From positions 62,770-126,769 of the forward strand of contig NZ_FZPA01000012.1 in the NCBI RefSeq assembly GCF_900188185.1: a stretch of 64,000 nt of DNA, read 5' to 3'. Positions 51,744 to 60,957 of the stretch are shown here, in pieces. Source of the stretch: Sphingopyxis indica (GTDB lineage Bacteria > Pseudomonadota > Alphaproteobacteria > Sphingomonadales > Sphingomonadaceae). Position numbers and translations under genes: made by a program. Under the pieces are notes generated by a model. It did not search any database. It saw only the letters and a list, made by a program, of their open reading frames with translations, and was not told the origin of the DNA. How positions within the stretch are numbered: the first letter of the stretch is position 1; each line of letters opens with the position of its first letter.

Positions 51744-53275
51744 ACGAAGCCGCCGCCGCCCTGCCCGCCGACGACGCGGTCGCCGAGACCGACTGGCAGC
51801 GGCTGCACCCCGCGACGCTGCTGCTCGCGATCGTCAAGCTCGGCCCGCGCTCGGTCAATTTCCTGCCCGCGCTCGCGGCGATCGGCATCGCAGGCAAATG
51901 GATCTATGTCATCCCCGCGCTTGGCCTGTTCCTGCTCCTCTCGCTGGTCTTCGCCTGGCTCGCGTGGCTGCGGTTCCGCTTTGCCGTCGGCGCCGACGAG
52001 ATCGTGATCGAAAGCGGCGTCCTCGCGCGCCAGCACCGCACCATCCCCTTCGACCGCATCCAGGACGTGAGCATCGAACAGGGGCTGGTCGCGCGCGCGC
52101 TCGGCATCGCCACGGTCGGGTTCGAGACGGGTGCGGGCGGCGGCAAGAAGGACGACGCGCGGCTCGACGCGATCGGGCTCGGCGCGGCGCAGGCGCTGCG
52201 CGCGACGATCCGCGCGCACCGCGGGACGGCGGTTCCGGTGGTCGCGACCGGCGCCGGCGGCGGGGCCGAAGCGGCCGCGCCGGCGACCGAGGACCGGCTG
52301 CTCTTCGCGATGTCGCCGAAGCGGCTGCTGGTCGCCGGGCTGTTCAACTTCTCGCTCGCCGCGCTCGCGGTGGTCGGCGCGGCGATGCAATTGTTCGACA
52401 ATGTGCTGCCGTTCGACTTCAACATCTTCAATCCGCTCGACTGGATCGACATCGCCGAGCAATATGGGCTCGACCAATGGGTCGTCGCGCACCGCTGGGT
52501 CGCGGGGGTCGGCGCGGCGATCTCGCTGCTCTTCATCGGCTTTGCGAGCGGCATCGCGATGACCTTCCTCGCCAATTGGGATTTCCGCCTGACGCGCGAG
52601 CCGCGCGCGCTGCGCCGCACGCGCGGCCTGACGACGCGCACCGACGTCGCCTTGCCGGTGCGCCGCGTGCAGGCTGCGATCATCGTCACCGGCTGGCTGC
52701 GGCGCCGCTTCGGCTGGCACGAGCTGCGTCTGCAAAGCCTCGCGAGCGACGGCGAGAAGGAGAAGGACCATCAGGTCGTCCCCTTCGGCCGGCTCGATGA
52801 AATCGACGCCGTGCTTGCCGAGATCGGTATCGCTAGGCCGGGTGCGGACCGGCCCTGGGCGCACAGCCACCGCATCGTCGCGCTGGGGGGCTTCGTGGGC
52901 GCGGGGATCGCGGCGCTCGGCGGCGTCATCGCACTCGCGGTCGGACAGCCCACCGGATGGATTCCGCTGGCGATCGCACCGCTGATCGCCGCCGGCGCAT
53001 GGATCAGCGCGCATTTTCACGGCTGGGCCGAGGTCGGCGAGATGGTCGCGATCCGCAGCGGCTGGATCAAGCCCAAGACGACGCTGCTCCCCTTCGCCTC
53101 GGTGCAGAGCGTCGACCTTGCGACCGATTTCATCCTGCGCCCGCTGGGCCTCGCCACGCTGCGGTTCGGCGTGCCGGGCGGCAGCGCGCTCGGCAGCCAC
53201 GAGATTCCGGCGATCCCGCTCGACATCGCGAAGGCGCTGCGCGCGCGCATCCTCGGCGAAAGGGGCGTAGCATGA
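51740..53275 (+). CDS. Multi-PH-domain membrane protein (YdbT-like)
   Basis: 511 aa with several hydrophobic helices (about 32-72, 200-220, 250-285, 375-420). At least three bPH2 units are visible: FAVGADEIVIESGVLARQHRTIPFDRIQDVSIEQG, FRLTREPRALRRTRGLTTRTDVALPVRRVQA and EMVAIRSGWIKPKTTLLPFASVQSVD. It is coupled to the smaller PH protein and, by another ATGA, to recJ. The longer frame extending upstream lies in another gene's shadow and is not used. Confidence 0.83.
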   Translation: MNEAAAALPADDAVAETDWQRLHPATLLLAIVKLGPRSVNFLPALAAIGIAGKWIYVIPALGLFLLLSLVFAWLAWLRFRFAVGADEIVIESGVLARQHRTIPFDRIQDVSIEQGLVARALGIATVGFETGAGGGKKDDARLDAIGLGAAQALRATIRAHRGTAVPVVATGAGGGAEAAAPATEDRLLFAMSPKRLLVAGLFNFSLAALAVVGAAMQLFDNVLPFDFNIFNPLDWIDIAEQYGLDQWVVAHRWVAGVGAAISLLFIGFASGIAMTFLANWDFRLTREPRALRRTRGLTTRTDVALPVRRVQAAIIVTGWLRRRFGWHELRLQSLASDGEKEKDHQVVPFGRLDEIDAVLAEIGIARPGADRPWAHSHRIVALGGFVGAGIAALGGVIALAVGQPTGWIPLAIAPLIAAGAWISAHFHGWAEVGEMVAIRSGWIKPKTTLLPFASVQSVDLATDFILRPLGLATLRFGVPGGSALGSHEIPAIPLDIAKALRARILGERGVA

Positions 53276-55041
53276 GCAGCACCGCGCTCGGCATCGACCG
53301 CTCGATCCTCGGCCAGCCGTGGCACTGGCGCCGCGCGAGCGCCGACATGGGCGGCGACAGCCTCGTCCCCGACGATCTCGTCACCCAATTGCTGCTCGCT
53401 CGCGGAGTGGCGCGCGAGGATGTCGATCGCCAGCGCGTGCCGACCCTGCGCGGTTTCATGCCCGACCCGTCGATTTTCCGGGACATGGACGCCGCCGCCG
53501 CGCGCCTCGCCAACGCGGTCGAAGCAAAGGAAGCAATCACCATCTTCGGCGACTATGACGTCGACGGCGCGACCTCGGCGGCGCTGCTCGTCCGGCTGCT
53601 GCGCGCGCTCGACGTGCCCGTCGGCGCCTATATCCCCGACCGTCTGATGGAGGGCTATGGCCCTTCGGGCGCCGCGTTGGTCAGGATCGGCGAGGCGGGG
53701 TCGCGGCTCGTCGTCACGGTCGATTGCGGCGCACAGGCGTTCGACGCGATCGCCGAGGCAAAGGCGGCGGGGGTCGAGGTGATCGTCGTCGATCATCACC
53801 AATGCGCGACCACCCTTCCGCAAGCCTTCGCCGTGGTGAACCCCAACCGGCTCGACGAAGCGCCCGACGCCGCGATCCACGGCAATCTCGCCGCGGTCGG
53901 GGTCGCCTTCTTGCTCGGCGCGGCGCTGCTCCGCACCTTGCGCGCGCGCGGCTTTTTCGCATCGCGCGCCGAACCGGCGCTGATCGAGCTGCTCGACCTC
54001 GTCGCGCTCGGCACCGTCGCCGACGTCGCGCGGCTCACCGGCTTCAACCGCGCGCTCGTCACGCAGGGGCTGAAGGTGATGGCACGGCGCGGCAATATCG
54101 GTCTGTCGGCGCTGATGGACGCCGCGCGGCTGACCAAGCCGCCGGGCGCGAGCGACATGGGCTTCGCGCTCGGCCCGCGGATCAACGCCGGCGGGCGCGT
54201 CGGCAAGTCCGACCTCGGCGTGCGGCTGCTGACGACGAGCGACCCGCAGGAGGCCGCCGACATCGCCGCCGAGCTCAACCGGCTGAACGAGGAACGCCGC
54301 GCGATCGAAGCCGCGGTGCTCGAAGCGGCGATCGAGGCGAGCACCGCGTGCGCCAATGCGCCGGTCGCGATCGTCGCCGCGCCGGGCTGGCATCCCGGGG
54401 TGATCGGCATCGTCGCGGGGCGGCTCAAGGAAAAGCTCCACCGCCCGGCAATCGTCATTGCACTCGACGAAGACGGCGTCGGCAAGGGATCGGGGCGCTC
54501 GATCGGCGGCGTCGACCTCGGCGCCGCGATCCTCGCCGCGAAGGAGACGGGGCTGCTCGTCGCGGGCGGCGGCCATGCGATGGCGGCAGGGCTGACCGTC
54601 GCCGCCGACCGGATCGACGCGCTCGGCGCCTTTCTGAACGATCGCCTCGCCGCCGACGTCGAGCGCGCGAGCGGCGGCAAGTCGCTGCTGATCGACGCGG
54701 TGCTCGCGCCCAGGGGGATCAATCCGCTGTGGTGCGAAGCGATCGAGAGCGCTGGCCCTTACGGCGCCGGCTGGCCCGCGCCGCGCGTCGCGACGGGGCC
54801 GGTGCGGATCGTCGAATCGGGGATCGTCGGCACCGATCATGTCCGCCTGATCGTCGCGGGCGACGACGGCGCACGCTTCAAGGCGATCGCCTTCCGCAGC
54901 GCCGGGAGCGACCTTGGCCAGACGCTGCTCCACGCACGCGGCGGACGGCGGCTGTGGCTTGCAGGGCGCGCGAAACGCGACGATTGGGGCAGCCGCCCCG
55001 CGGCCGAACTCCACCTCGAGGATGCCGCCTGGGCCGACTGA
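53272..55041 (+). CDS. recJ: Single-stranded-DNA-specific exonuclease RecJ
   Basis: 589 aa. DHH phosphoesterase motifs are visible: ITIFGDYDVDGATSAALLV, RLVVTVDCGAQ, VIVVDHHQ and ALGTVADVA; the DHHA1 domain holds GSGRSIGGVDLG and VAGGGHAMAAGLTV. RecJ degrades 5'-3' single-stranded DNA in recombination and repair. GAAAGGGG precedes the ATG, which overlaps the preceding stop. It is the last gene before the two tRNA-Glu genes. Confidence 0.96.
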   Translation: MSSTALGIDRSILGQPWHWRRASADMGGDSLVPDDLVTQLLLARGVAREDVDRQRVPTLRGFMPDPSIFRDMDAAAARLANAVEAKEAITIFGDYDVDGATSAALLVRLLRALDVPVGAYIPDRLMEGYGPSGAALVRIGEAGSRLVVTVDCGAQAFDAIAEAKAAGVEVIVVDHHQCATTLPQAFAVVNPNRLDEAPDAAIHGNLAAVGVAFLLGAALLRTLRARGFFASRAEPALIELLDLVALGTVADVARLTGFNRALVTQGLKVMARRGNIGLSALMDAARLTKPPGASDMGFALGPRINAGGRVGKSDLGVRLLTTSDPQEAADIAAELNRLNEERRAIEAAVLEAAIEASTACANAPVAIVAAPGWHPGVIGIVAGRLKEKLHRPAIVIALDEDGVGKGSGRSIGGVDLGAAILAAKETGLLVAGGGHAMAAGLTVAADRIDALGAFLNDRLAADVERASGGKSLLIDAVLAPRGINPLWCEAIESAGPYGAGWPAPRVATGPVRIVESGIVGTDHVRLIVAGDDGARFKAIAFRSAGSDLGQTLLHARGGRRLWLAGRAKRDDWGSRPAAELHLEDAAWAD

Positions 55042-55133
55042 TCCGCGGCCGCGCAATATTTTTGCGCAGAGGCCGCCTTCATGCGCTTGACCCCGCGCGA
55101 ATGGCCGTCTAAGGCGCCGCTTCACCGATTGAC

Positions 55134-55209
55134 GGCCCCTTCGTCTAGCGGTCTAGGACGCGGCCCTTTCACGGCTGAAACACGGGTTCGAGTCCCGTAG
55201 GGGTCACCA
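55134..55209 (+). tRNA. tRNA-Glu (TTC)
   Basis: 76 bases: acceptor GGCCCCT pairs with AGGGGTC, anticodon loop CCTTTCACG gives TTC, T-loop GGTTCGAGTCC, and the CCA end is encoded. Confidence 0.97.
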
Positions 55210-55225
55210 TCGCAATCGGCCGAAC

Positions 55226-55301
55226 GGCCCCTTCGTCTAGCGGTCCAGGACGCGGCCCTCTCACGGCTGAAACACGGGTTCGAGTCCCGTAGGGGTCACC
55301 A
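55226..55301 (+). tRNA. tRNA-Glu (CTC)
   Basis: Near-identical to the preceding tRNA, with a T-to-C in the D-loop and a T-to-C in the first anticodon base, giving CTC. CCA is encoded. The two genes are only 16 bases apart. Confidence 0.96.
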
Positions 55302-55455
55302 TCCCGCCAGACGCGGCGGGCGCACACTACCCAATTCTTCTCGACAGCAGAGCCGCGGCGAAGCGCTGCTCAGCGCGCGCCTCGACCCGCCGCCCGCAGC
55401 AAAGGCGCTGCGGGCTCGGCGTTCCGTGAACGAAGGGCCAAGCCCGGTTACGGCC

Positions 55456-57498
55456 TCATCGGGTTTCAACCAGCCGCATCGCGGCGCCGCCGCCGGGCGC
55501 CAGCCACAGCTTGTATGTATCGCCCTTTTTGACGCGGATGGTTTCATAGGCGATCCGGTGCCGCGCGTCGGTCAGATAGGTCGCGCCCTCACCATCCTTG
55601 TAGATCGTCGCGGTATAGGTCTTGCCGGGATCGAGGCAGTCGAAGGTCAGCGTCAGCGTCCGGTCGGTCGCGTCGTTGACGCCGCCGACATACCAGTCCG
55701 TGCTGTTCCGGTCCTTGCGCGCGAAGATCGCATAGTCGCCGACCTCGCCCGCGATCAGATGGCTTTCGGACCAGTCGGCCGGCACCTTGGTTATGAAATC
55801 GAGCTCGCGCGGGTGCGCCTCGAGATTCTCGATGAAATCGGCCGCCATCTGGATCGGCGAATAGATGGCGAGATAGAGGCCGAGCTGCTTGGCCAGCGTC
55901 GAGGCCAGCGGCACGTCCTCGGCGCCCTTCAGGCTGAGCACACCGGGGGTATAGTCCATCGGCCCCGACAGCATCCGCGTATAGACGAGCGTGGGTTCAT
56001 GATCGGGGCCGTTCGCGAAGGCGCCCCACGCATTATATTCCATTCCGCGGGCGCCCTCGCGCGCGACCCAGTTGGGGTAAGTGCGGCGCAGCCCGGTGTC
56101 CTTGACCGGCTCGTGCGCGTCGACCGCGATATGATATTTCGCCGCGGTCTCGACGACCTTCTGATGATGCTCGACCTGCCTTTGGCCGTCGTGCCATTCC
56201 ATCGCGGTCGTCCCCGGCGTCGCGCCCGGCGCGATGATCCCGCCGGCGTCGGCCACATAGCCGGTTTTCACCGCCTTGACGCCAAGCTGGCCATAAAGCT
56301 TCATCGCATCGACCAACTGCGCTTCATAATTGGCGATATTGCCGCCGGTTTCGTGGTGGCCGATCAGCGTCACGCCCTTTTTGCGCGCATAGTCGGTGAT
56401 CGCCTTCAGGTCGAAATCGGGGGTCGCCTCGGTAAAGCTGAATTCGTCGCCATGGCCGAACCAGTTGCCGTTCCAGCCCTTGTTCCAGCCCTCGACGAGC
56501 ACGCCGCCGAACCCGTGCTTCGCGGCGAAGTCGATATATTGCCTGGTGCGCTCGGTCGTCGCGCCATGGTTCGGCCCCTCGGCCCAGCTCCACGGTCCGC
56601 GGATCATGCCCCACCAGATGCCGATATATTTCATCGGCTTGAACCAGCTGACGTCGCCGAGCTTGTTCGGCTCGTTGAGGTTGAGCTCGAGGTCGTTCTC
56701 GACCAGCCCCGCCGCATCGTCGGCGATGCGCATCGTGCGCCACGGCGTCGCGAAGGGCAGGTCGCGCACGACGCGCGCACCGCGCGAAGAGGGGGCGAGC
56801 GTTGCGCGGAACTTCTGCCCCTCGACGCGCTTGAACCACATGCCGGCATAGTCGACGAGCGCCGCCTCGTGGAACGCAAGGTGGGTGCCGTCCTCCAGCC
56901 GCATCGTGATCGGCGTGTGCGCGGTCGATACCGCGTCGATCGGCGTCTTTTGATAAAATTGCTCGTAGCGGTTCCACTCGCCACCGGTGATCCACCAGGC
57001 GGTGCCCTTCGGCGCGATGTCGAATTCGGTGATCTCGTCGGCGATCTTCGCCGTCTTCAGCCCCGCCTGCTCGGGCAGTTCATAGCGAAAGCCGATGCCA
57101 TTATCGAACAGGCGGAAGCGCAGGTTCATCGCATGGCCGCCCCAGCTTTCATTCTGGCGGAAGCGGATGAGGAGTTCGTTGTAATGGTCGCGGACATAGC
57201 GGCGTTCGCCCCACGGCTGTTCCCATATGTCGTCGCCGCTCGACCGTTCGCTGCCCTCGATCGCGAAACCGCGCTGAAGCGCGATGCCGTCGGTGAGCAG
57301 AAAGCCGAGCTTCGACGGCGCGATGAGCAGCTTGCCCTTGCGCGACAGCGACCAGGTCGGCCGCGCATCATTGTCGACCCCGATGGAGAGCGTGAGGCTG
57401 CCGTCGGGCGAGGTCGCAGTCAGCGGCGCCGGCGTTTCCTGCGCGGCGACGGGAGCGGCGATCGCGCCGAGCAGCGCGAGGGGGGCATAGCGGAACAT
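55456..57498 (-). CDS. GH97 family glycoside hydrolase (SusB-like alpha-glucosidase)
   Basis: 680 aa with a signal peptide (cleavage after APVAAQ). The N-terminal beta-sandwich (about 25-275) has LTLSIGVDNDARPTWSL and WGERRYVRDHYNE. The catalytic barrel contains KYIGIWWGMI, GVLVEGWNKGWNG, IGHHETGG and VAVDAHEPVKDTGLRRTYPN, matching GH97 with the inverting glutamate set; the final domain is the usual C-terminal sandwich. It would trim malto-oligosaccharides in the periplasm. An ATG nine bases earlier has no room for its ribosome site; the one chosen has GGAAGG nine bases upstream. Last gene of the starch operon. Confidence 0.93.
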   Translation of the reverse strand: MFRYAPLALLGAIAAPVAAQETPAPLTATSPDGSLTLSIGVDNDARPTWSLSRKGKLLIAPSKLGFLLTDGIALQRGFAIEGSERSSGDDIWEQPWGERRYVRDHYNELLIRFRQNESWGGHAMNLRFRLFDNGIGFRYELPEQAGLKTAKIADEITEFDIAPKGTAWWITGGEWNRYEQFYQKTPIDAVSTAHTPITMRLEDGTHLAFHEAALVDYAGMWFKRVEGQKFRATLAPSSRGARVVRDLPFATPWRTMRIADDAAGLVENDLELNLNEPNKLGDVSWFKPMKYIGIWWGMIRGPWSWAEGPNHGATTERTRQYIDFAAKHGFGGVLVEGWNKGWNGNWFGHGDEFSFTEATPDFDLKAITDYARKKGVTLIGHHETGGNIANYEAQLVDAMKLYGQLGVKAVKTGYVADAGGIIAPGATPGTTAMEWHDGQRQVEHHQKVVETAAKYHIAVDAHEPVKDTGLRRTYPNWVAREGARGMEYNAWGAFANGPDHEPTLVYTRMLSGPMDYTPGVLSLKGAEDVPLASTLAKQLGLYLAIYSPIQMAADFIENLEAHPRELDFITKVPADWSESHLIAGEVGDYAIFARKDRNSTDWYVGGVNDATDRTLTLTFDCLDPGKTYTATIYKDGEGATYLTDARHRIAYETIRVKKGDTYKLWLAPGGGAAMRLVETR

Positions 57499-57503
57499 CG
57501 AAA

Positions 57504-59144
57504 TCATCCTTCCATCTGGAGCCAGAGCGCGCCGCACGGCGGCAGCATGGCGGTATCGGCGCCGTTGAGCGCGACGAGCGGCGTGCCGCCGGCGGCAAGC
57601 GCCTCCACCGCGATCGGTGCGGTGCCGAGGTTGAACAGGCAGCGCACGATTTCGCCTTCGCCGATCCGGTCGAAGGCGAGCAGGTCGCCCTCGGCGACCC
57701 AATGGGCATTACGCCCGCGCCGCAGCGCCGGATGCGCGGCGCGAAGGCCGACGAGGCGGCGGGTGAGCGACAGCATCGATTCGGGGTCGGCGTGCTGGCG
57801 ATCGACCGCGAGCGCGCCGTGGTCGGCGCCGAGCGGCAGCCACGGTTCGGCGTCGGAGAAGCCGGCATGAACCCCGTCGGCCACCCACGGCAGCGGCGTG
57901 CGCGCGCCGTCGCGCGACAGCGTAAGCGGCCAGTTCTTGAGCGCTTCGGGGTCCTTGACCAGCTCGAGCGGGATATCGACCTGATCGAGCCCCAGCTCCT
58001 CGCCATTATAGAGGATGATATTGCCGCGCAGCGCACAGAGCAGCGCCATCTTCATCCGCGCAAAGTCCGCGCGATCCACGCCTTCGGGGGTCCAGCGCGA
58101 CACCGCGCGCGGCGCGTCGTGATTTTCGAACGCCCAGCTCGGCCAGCCGACGCCGGGCGCATCGGGCCAGCCCTCGGCCGCCTCGCGCACGAGCTGCGGC
58201 GTCAGCCGGTCGGCATAGAGGAAGTCGAAGCCATAGGCGCTGTTGAGCCGCCGCTCGCCTTCGGTGAACAGCTTCATCTCGCGCATCGCATTCTCGCCGC
58301 CGACTTCGGCGACGGTGAAGCGGCCCTCATATTGGTCGGTGAGCGCGCGAATCCGCTCGAGGAAGAGCGCGATGTCGGGGTGCGACTGATTGTAGATCTT
58401 CTGCTGGAAATCGAACGGCCGCGTCCGCACCTTGTTCGACGGCGGCGCGGGCGGATTATCGCGCAGGTCGGGGTCGTGCATCGAGAAGTTGATCGCATCG
58501 ATGCGAAAGCCGTCGACGCCGCGATCGAGCCAGAAGCGCACCACGTCGAGCAGCGCATCCTGCACGTCGCGATTATGGACGTTGAGCTGCGGCTGCGAGG
58601 CGAGGAAATTGTGCATATAATATTGGCCGCGGCGCGCGTCCCACGTCCACGCCGGGCCGCCGAACACCGACTGCCAGTTGGTCGGCGGCGACCCGTCGGG
58701 CTTTGCGTCGGCCCAGACATACCAGTCGGCCTTGTCATTGTCGCGGCTCGCCCGGCTCTCCGCGAACCAGGCGTGGCGATCGGAGGTGTGCGCGAAGACG
58801 AGGTCGGTCGTGACCTTGAGCCCGAGCGCATGGGCGCACGCGACGAGCGCGTCGAAATCGGCGAGCGAGCCGAAGATCGGATCGACGTCCCGATAGTCGG
58901 CGATGTCGTAACCGAAATCGTCCATCGGCGACGGATAGAAGGGCGACAGCCAGATCGCATCGGCGCCGAGGCTTGCGACATGATCGAGCCGCGCGGTGAT
59001 GCCGGCGAGATCGCCGATGCCGTCGCCGTTCGAATCGGCGAAGCTGCGCGGATAGATCTGATAGATGACCGCGCCCTTCCACCACGGCTCGGCGGCCGCG
59101 GACGCGCGGGGGGCAGCATCGGCGAGGATCGGCTTCGTCGTCAC
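57504..59144 (-). CDS. GH13 alpha-glucosidase
   Basis: 546 aa, no signal peptide. WWKGAVIYQIYPRSFADSNGDGIGDL starts the catalytic domain; VDGFRIDAINF carries the nucleophile Asp, FTVAEVGGEN the acid/base Glu and WAFENHDAPR the transition-state Asp, all of the GH13 subfamily 17/23/31 type. It would cleave maltose and short malto-oligosaccharides in the cytoplasm. The start is GTG, one base after the stop of the amylase gene, with GGAACGATA before it. Confidence 0.93.
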   Translation of the reverse strand: MTTKPILADAAPRASAAAEPWWKGAVIYQIYPRSFADSNGDGIGDLAGITARLDHVASLGADAIWLSPFYPSPMDDFGYDIADYRDVDPIFGSLADFDALVACAHALGLKVTTDLVFAHTSDRHAWFAESRASRDNDKADWYVWADAKPDGSPPTNWQSVFGGPAWTWDARRGQYYMHNFLASQPQLNVHNRDVQDALLDVVRFWLDRGVDGFRIDAINFSMHDPDLRDNPPAPPSNKVRTRPFDFQQKIYNQSHPDIALFLERIRALTDQYEGRFTVAEVGGENAMREMKLFTEGERRLNSAYGFDFLYADRLTPQLVREAAEGWPDAPGVGWPSWAFENHDAPRAVSRWTPEGVDRADFARMKMALLCALRGNIILYNGEELGLDQVDIPLELVKDPEALKNWPLTLSRDGARTPLPWVADGVHAGFSDAEPWLPLGADHGALAVDRQHADPESMLSLTRRLVGLRAAHPALRRGRNAHWVAEGDLLAFDRIGEGEIVRCLFNLGTAPIAVEALAAGGTPLVALNGADTAMLPPCGALWLQMEG

Positions 59145-59145
59145 A

Positions 59146-60957
59146 CTATCGTTCCATTTTATCGACGGCTCGGCAGATCAGGGTGCCGAAGGCGGGGAGG
59201 TTGATGGTCAGGCTGCCCGGGGCATCGGGCGCCGCCGGGCAATCGCCGTAGAGCGGCGTAAAGGCGGCGCTGCGCATGTCGATGGCGATGCGCGCGGTGA
59301 GCGGCGTTGCAGACGTATTATAGGCGAGCACGACCTCGCGCCCGGTCGCGGGATCGAAGCGCGACACGGCGAGTAGCCCCGGCTTGTCCGAAAAGGCGCG
59401 CAGCGCGGTGCTGCCGTGGAGCAGCGCGGGGGCCCTGCGCCGGATCGCCGCGAGCGCCGCGATCTCGCGGTAGAGCGGCTGCGCGGGGTCGAAATTGGCC
59501 GCGGCGGTCGTTGCGTCCGTGCCGATCAGGTCATTGTCGTTATAGTCGGCTACGCGCGAGGCGAACATATCCTCGCGCGCGAGCTGATCGCCGTCGTCGG
59601 AGACGAATCCCTGCTCGTCGCCATAATAGATCGTCGGCACCCCGCGCAGCGTCAGCAGCATCGCGTGGCCGAGCATCACGCGTTTGAGCAGCTCCGCCTC
59701 GCTCGCGTCCGGATTGGCCTTGCGCACGAACATCGCGAAGCGGCCCATGTCGTGATTGCCGCCGAAGGTCGGCAGCTGCAGCGCGGCGGGAGCGCCGCCG
59801 CGATAGAGGACGTCGCCGTCGAACAGCCGCGCGAAGACGTCGGTGCCCTTCGTCCCGCCCACGGCGTCGATCAGCGCATGTGCGAAGCTGAAATCGAGCA
59901 CCGCCGGCAGCCCGTCGCGCCGCGTATAGGCGGCGAGCGCGCCGGGATCGACGCCGCCGAGCGCGACTTCGCCGAAGATGTGGAAATTGGGGATGCCGCG
60001 CGCCTTGGCGCGGGCGAGCATCGCGGGGACGAACGCCTGCCAGAATTCGGGATTCACGTGCCGCGCGGTGTCGATGCGGAAGCCGTCGATGCCGAAATCG
60101 TCGATCCACTTGCCATAGATGTCGATGAAGCCCTGCACGACGCGCGGATTTTCGGTCGCAAGGTCGTCGAGCCCCGAAAAATCGCCATAGAGCGAGGATT
60201 CGCCGACCCAGTCGCTGTTGCCGCGGTTGTGATAATAGATCGGATCGTTGAGCCACGCGGGCCGCTTCACCCGCTCCTCGCCCTGCGGCACGACGGGGGT
60301 GTAGGCGAAGCGCGGATCGGCCATCTTCGCCCAATTGTCCGCCGACGCGATGCCGTCGCCCGCGAAGCCGGGGTTGATCGGCGCGCCATCGACCCCGCCG
60401 CGGCGCGAAAAGGGATAGTCGGCGAGGCTGCGGTAGCGAAATCCACCCTCCGCGCCTTCCTTGTAGGTGATGACGTCGGCGGTGTGGTTGGCGATGATGT
60501 CCATATAGACCTTCATCCCGCGCGCGTGCGCCGCGTCAACGAACGCCTTGAACTCGTCGTTGGTGCCGAAATGCGGATCGACGCGCGTGAAGTCGGTCAC
60601 CCAATAGCCGTGATAGCCTGCGCTCTCTTGCCCCTTCGGCCCCTGCACCGGCTTGTTCTTGAAGATCGGCGCGAGCCAGATCGCGGTGGCGCCGAGCCCC
60701 TGGATATAGTCGAGCCGCCGCGTCAGGCCGGCGAGGTCGCCGCCGTGGAAGAAACCCTTGGCAGCGGGGTCGTAGCCGGTCGCCAGCCGATCGCCGGTCA
60801 AGCCGCCGCGATCGTTCGAAGGATCGCCATTTTCGAAGCGGTCGGGAAGGACGAAATAGATGATCTCGTCGCTCGCGGGGCGTTCGCGATAATCCGCGGG
60901 CGGTGCGAGCGCGGCCGCGGCGGCCGCCAGCGCGGCGAGCGATGCAAAGAGGCTCAT
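59146..60957 (-). CDS. GH13 alpha-amylase-like enzyme
   Basis: 603 aa with a signal peptide (Ala-rich core at 4-20). YFVLPDRFENGDPSND and GFFHGGDLAGL are typical of cyclomaltodextrinase/amylase-like GH13; FGIDGFRIDTARHV has the nucleophile Asp, FHIFGEVALG the Glu, and LPTFGGNHDMGRF the third Asp. The ATG has AGGAGGAAGCGC upstream and overlaps the halogenase stop (ATGA). It would cut starch or cyclodextrins in the periplasm. Confidence 0.93.
   Translation of the reverse strand: MSLFASLAALAAAAAALAPPADYRERPASDEIIYFVLPDRFENGDPSNDRGGLTGDRLATGYDPAAKGFFHGGDLAGLTRRLDYIQGLGATAIWLAPIFKNKPVQGPKGQESAGYHGYWVTDFTRVDPHFGTNDEFKAFVDAAHARGMKVYMDIIANHTADVITYKEGAEGGFRYRSLADYPFSRRGGVDGAPINPGFAGDGIASADNWAKMADPRFAYTPVVPQGEERVKRPAWLNDPIYYHNRGNSDWVGESSLYGDFSGLDDLATENPRVVQGFIDIYGKWIDDFGIDGFRIDTARHVNPEFWQAFVPAMLARAKARGIPNFHIFGEVALGGVDPGALAAYTRRDGLPAVLDFSFAHALIDAVGGTKGTDVFARLFDGDVLYRGGAPAALQLPTFGGNHDMGRFAMFVRKANPDASEAELLKRVMLGHAMLLTLRGVPTIYYGDEQGFVSDDGDQLAREDMFASRVADYNDNDLIGTDATTAAANFDPAQPLYREIAALAAIRRRAPALLHGSTALRAFSDKPGLLAVSRFDPATGREVVLAYNTSATPLTARIAIDMRSAAFTPLYGDCPAAPDAPGSLTINLPAFGTLICRAVDKMER

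Noticed and set aside
53017..55125. Minus-strand frame over recJ and the PH-domain gene
   Set aside because: Shadow of two conserved genes; no domains.
55426..57870. Plus-strand frame over the GH97 gene
   Set aside because: Shadow of a conserved glycoside hydrolase; no domain or start signal.
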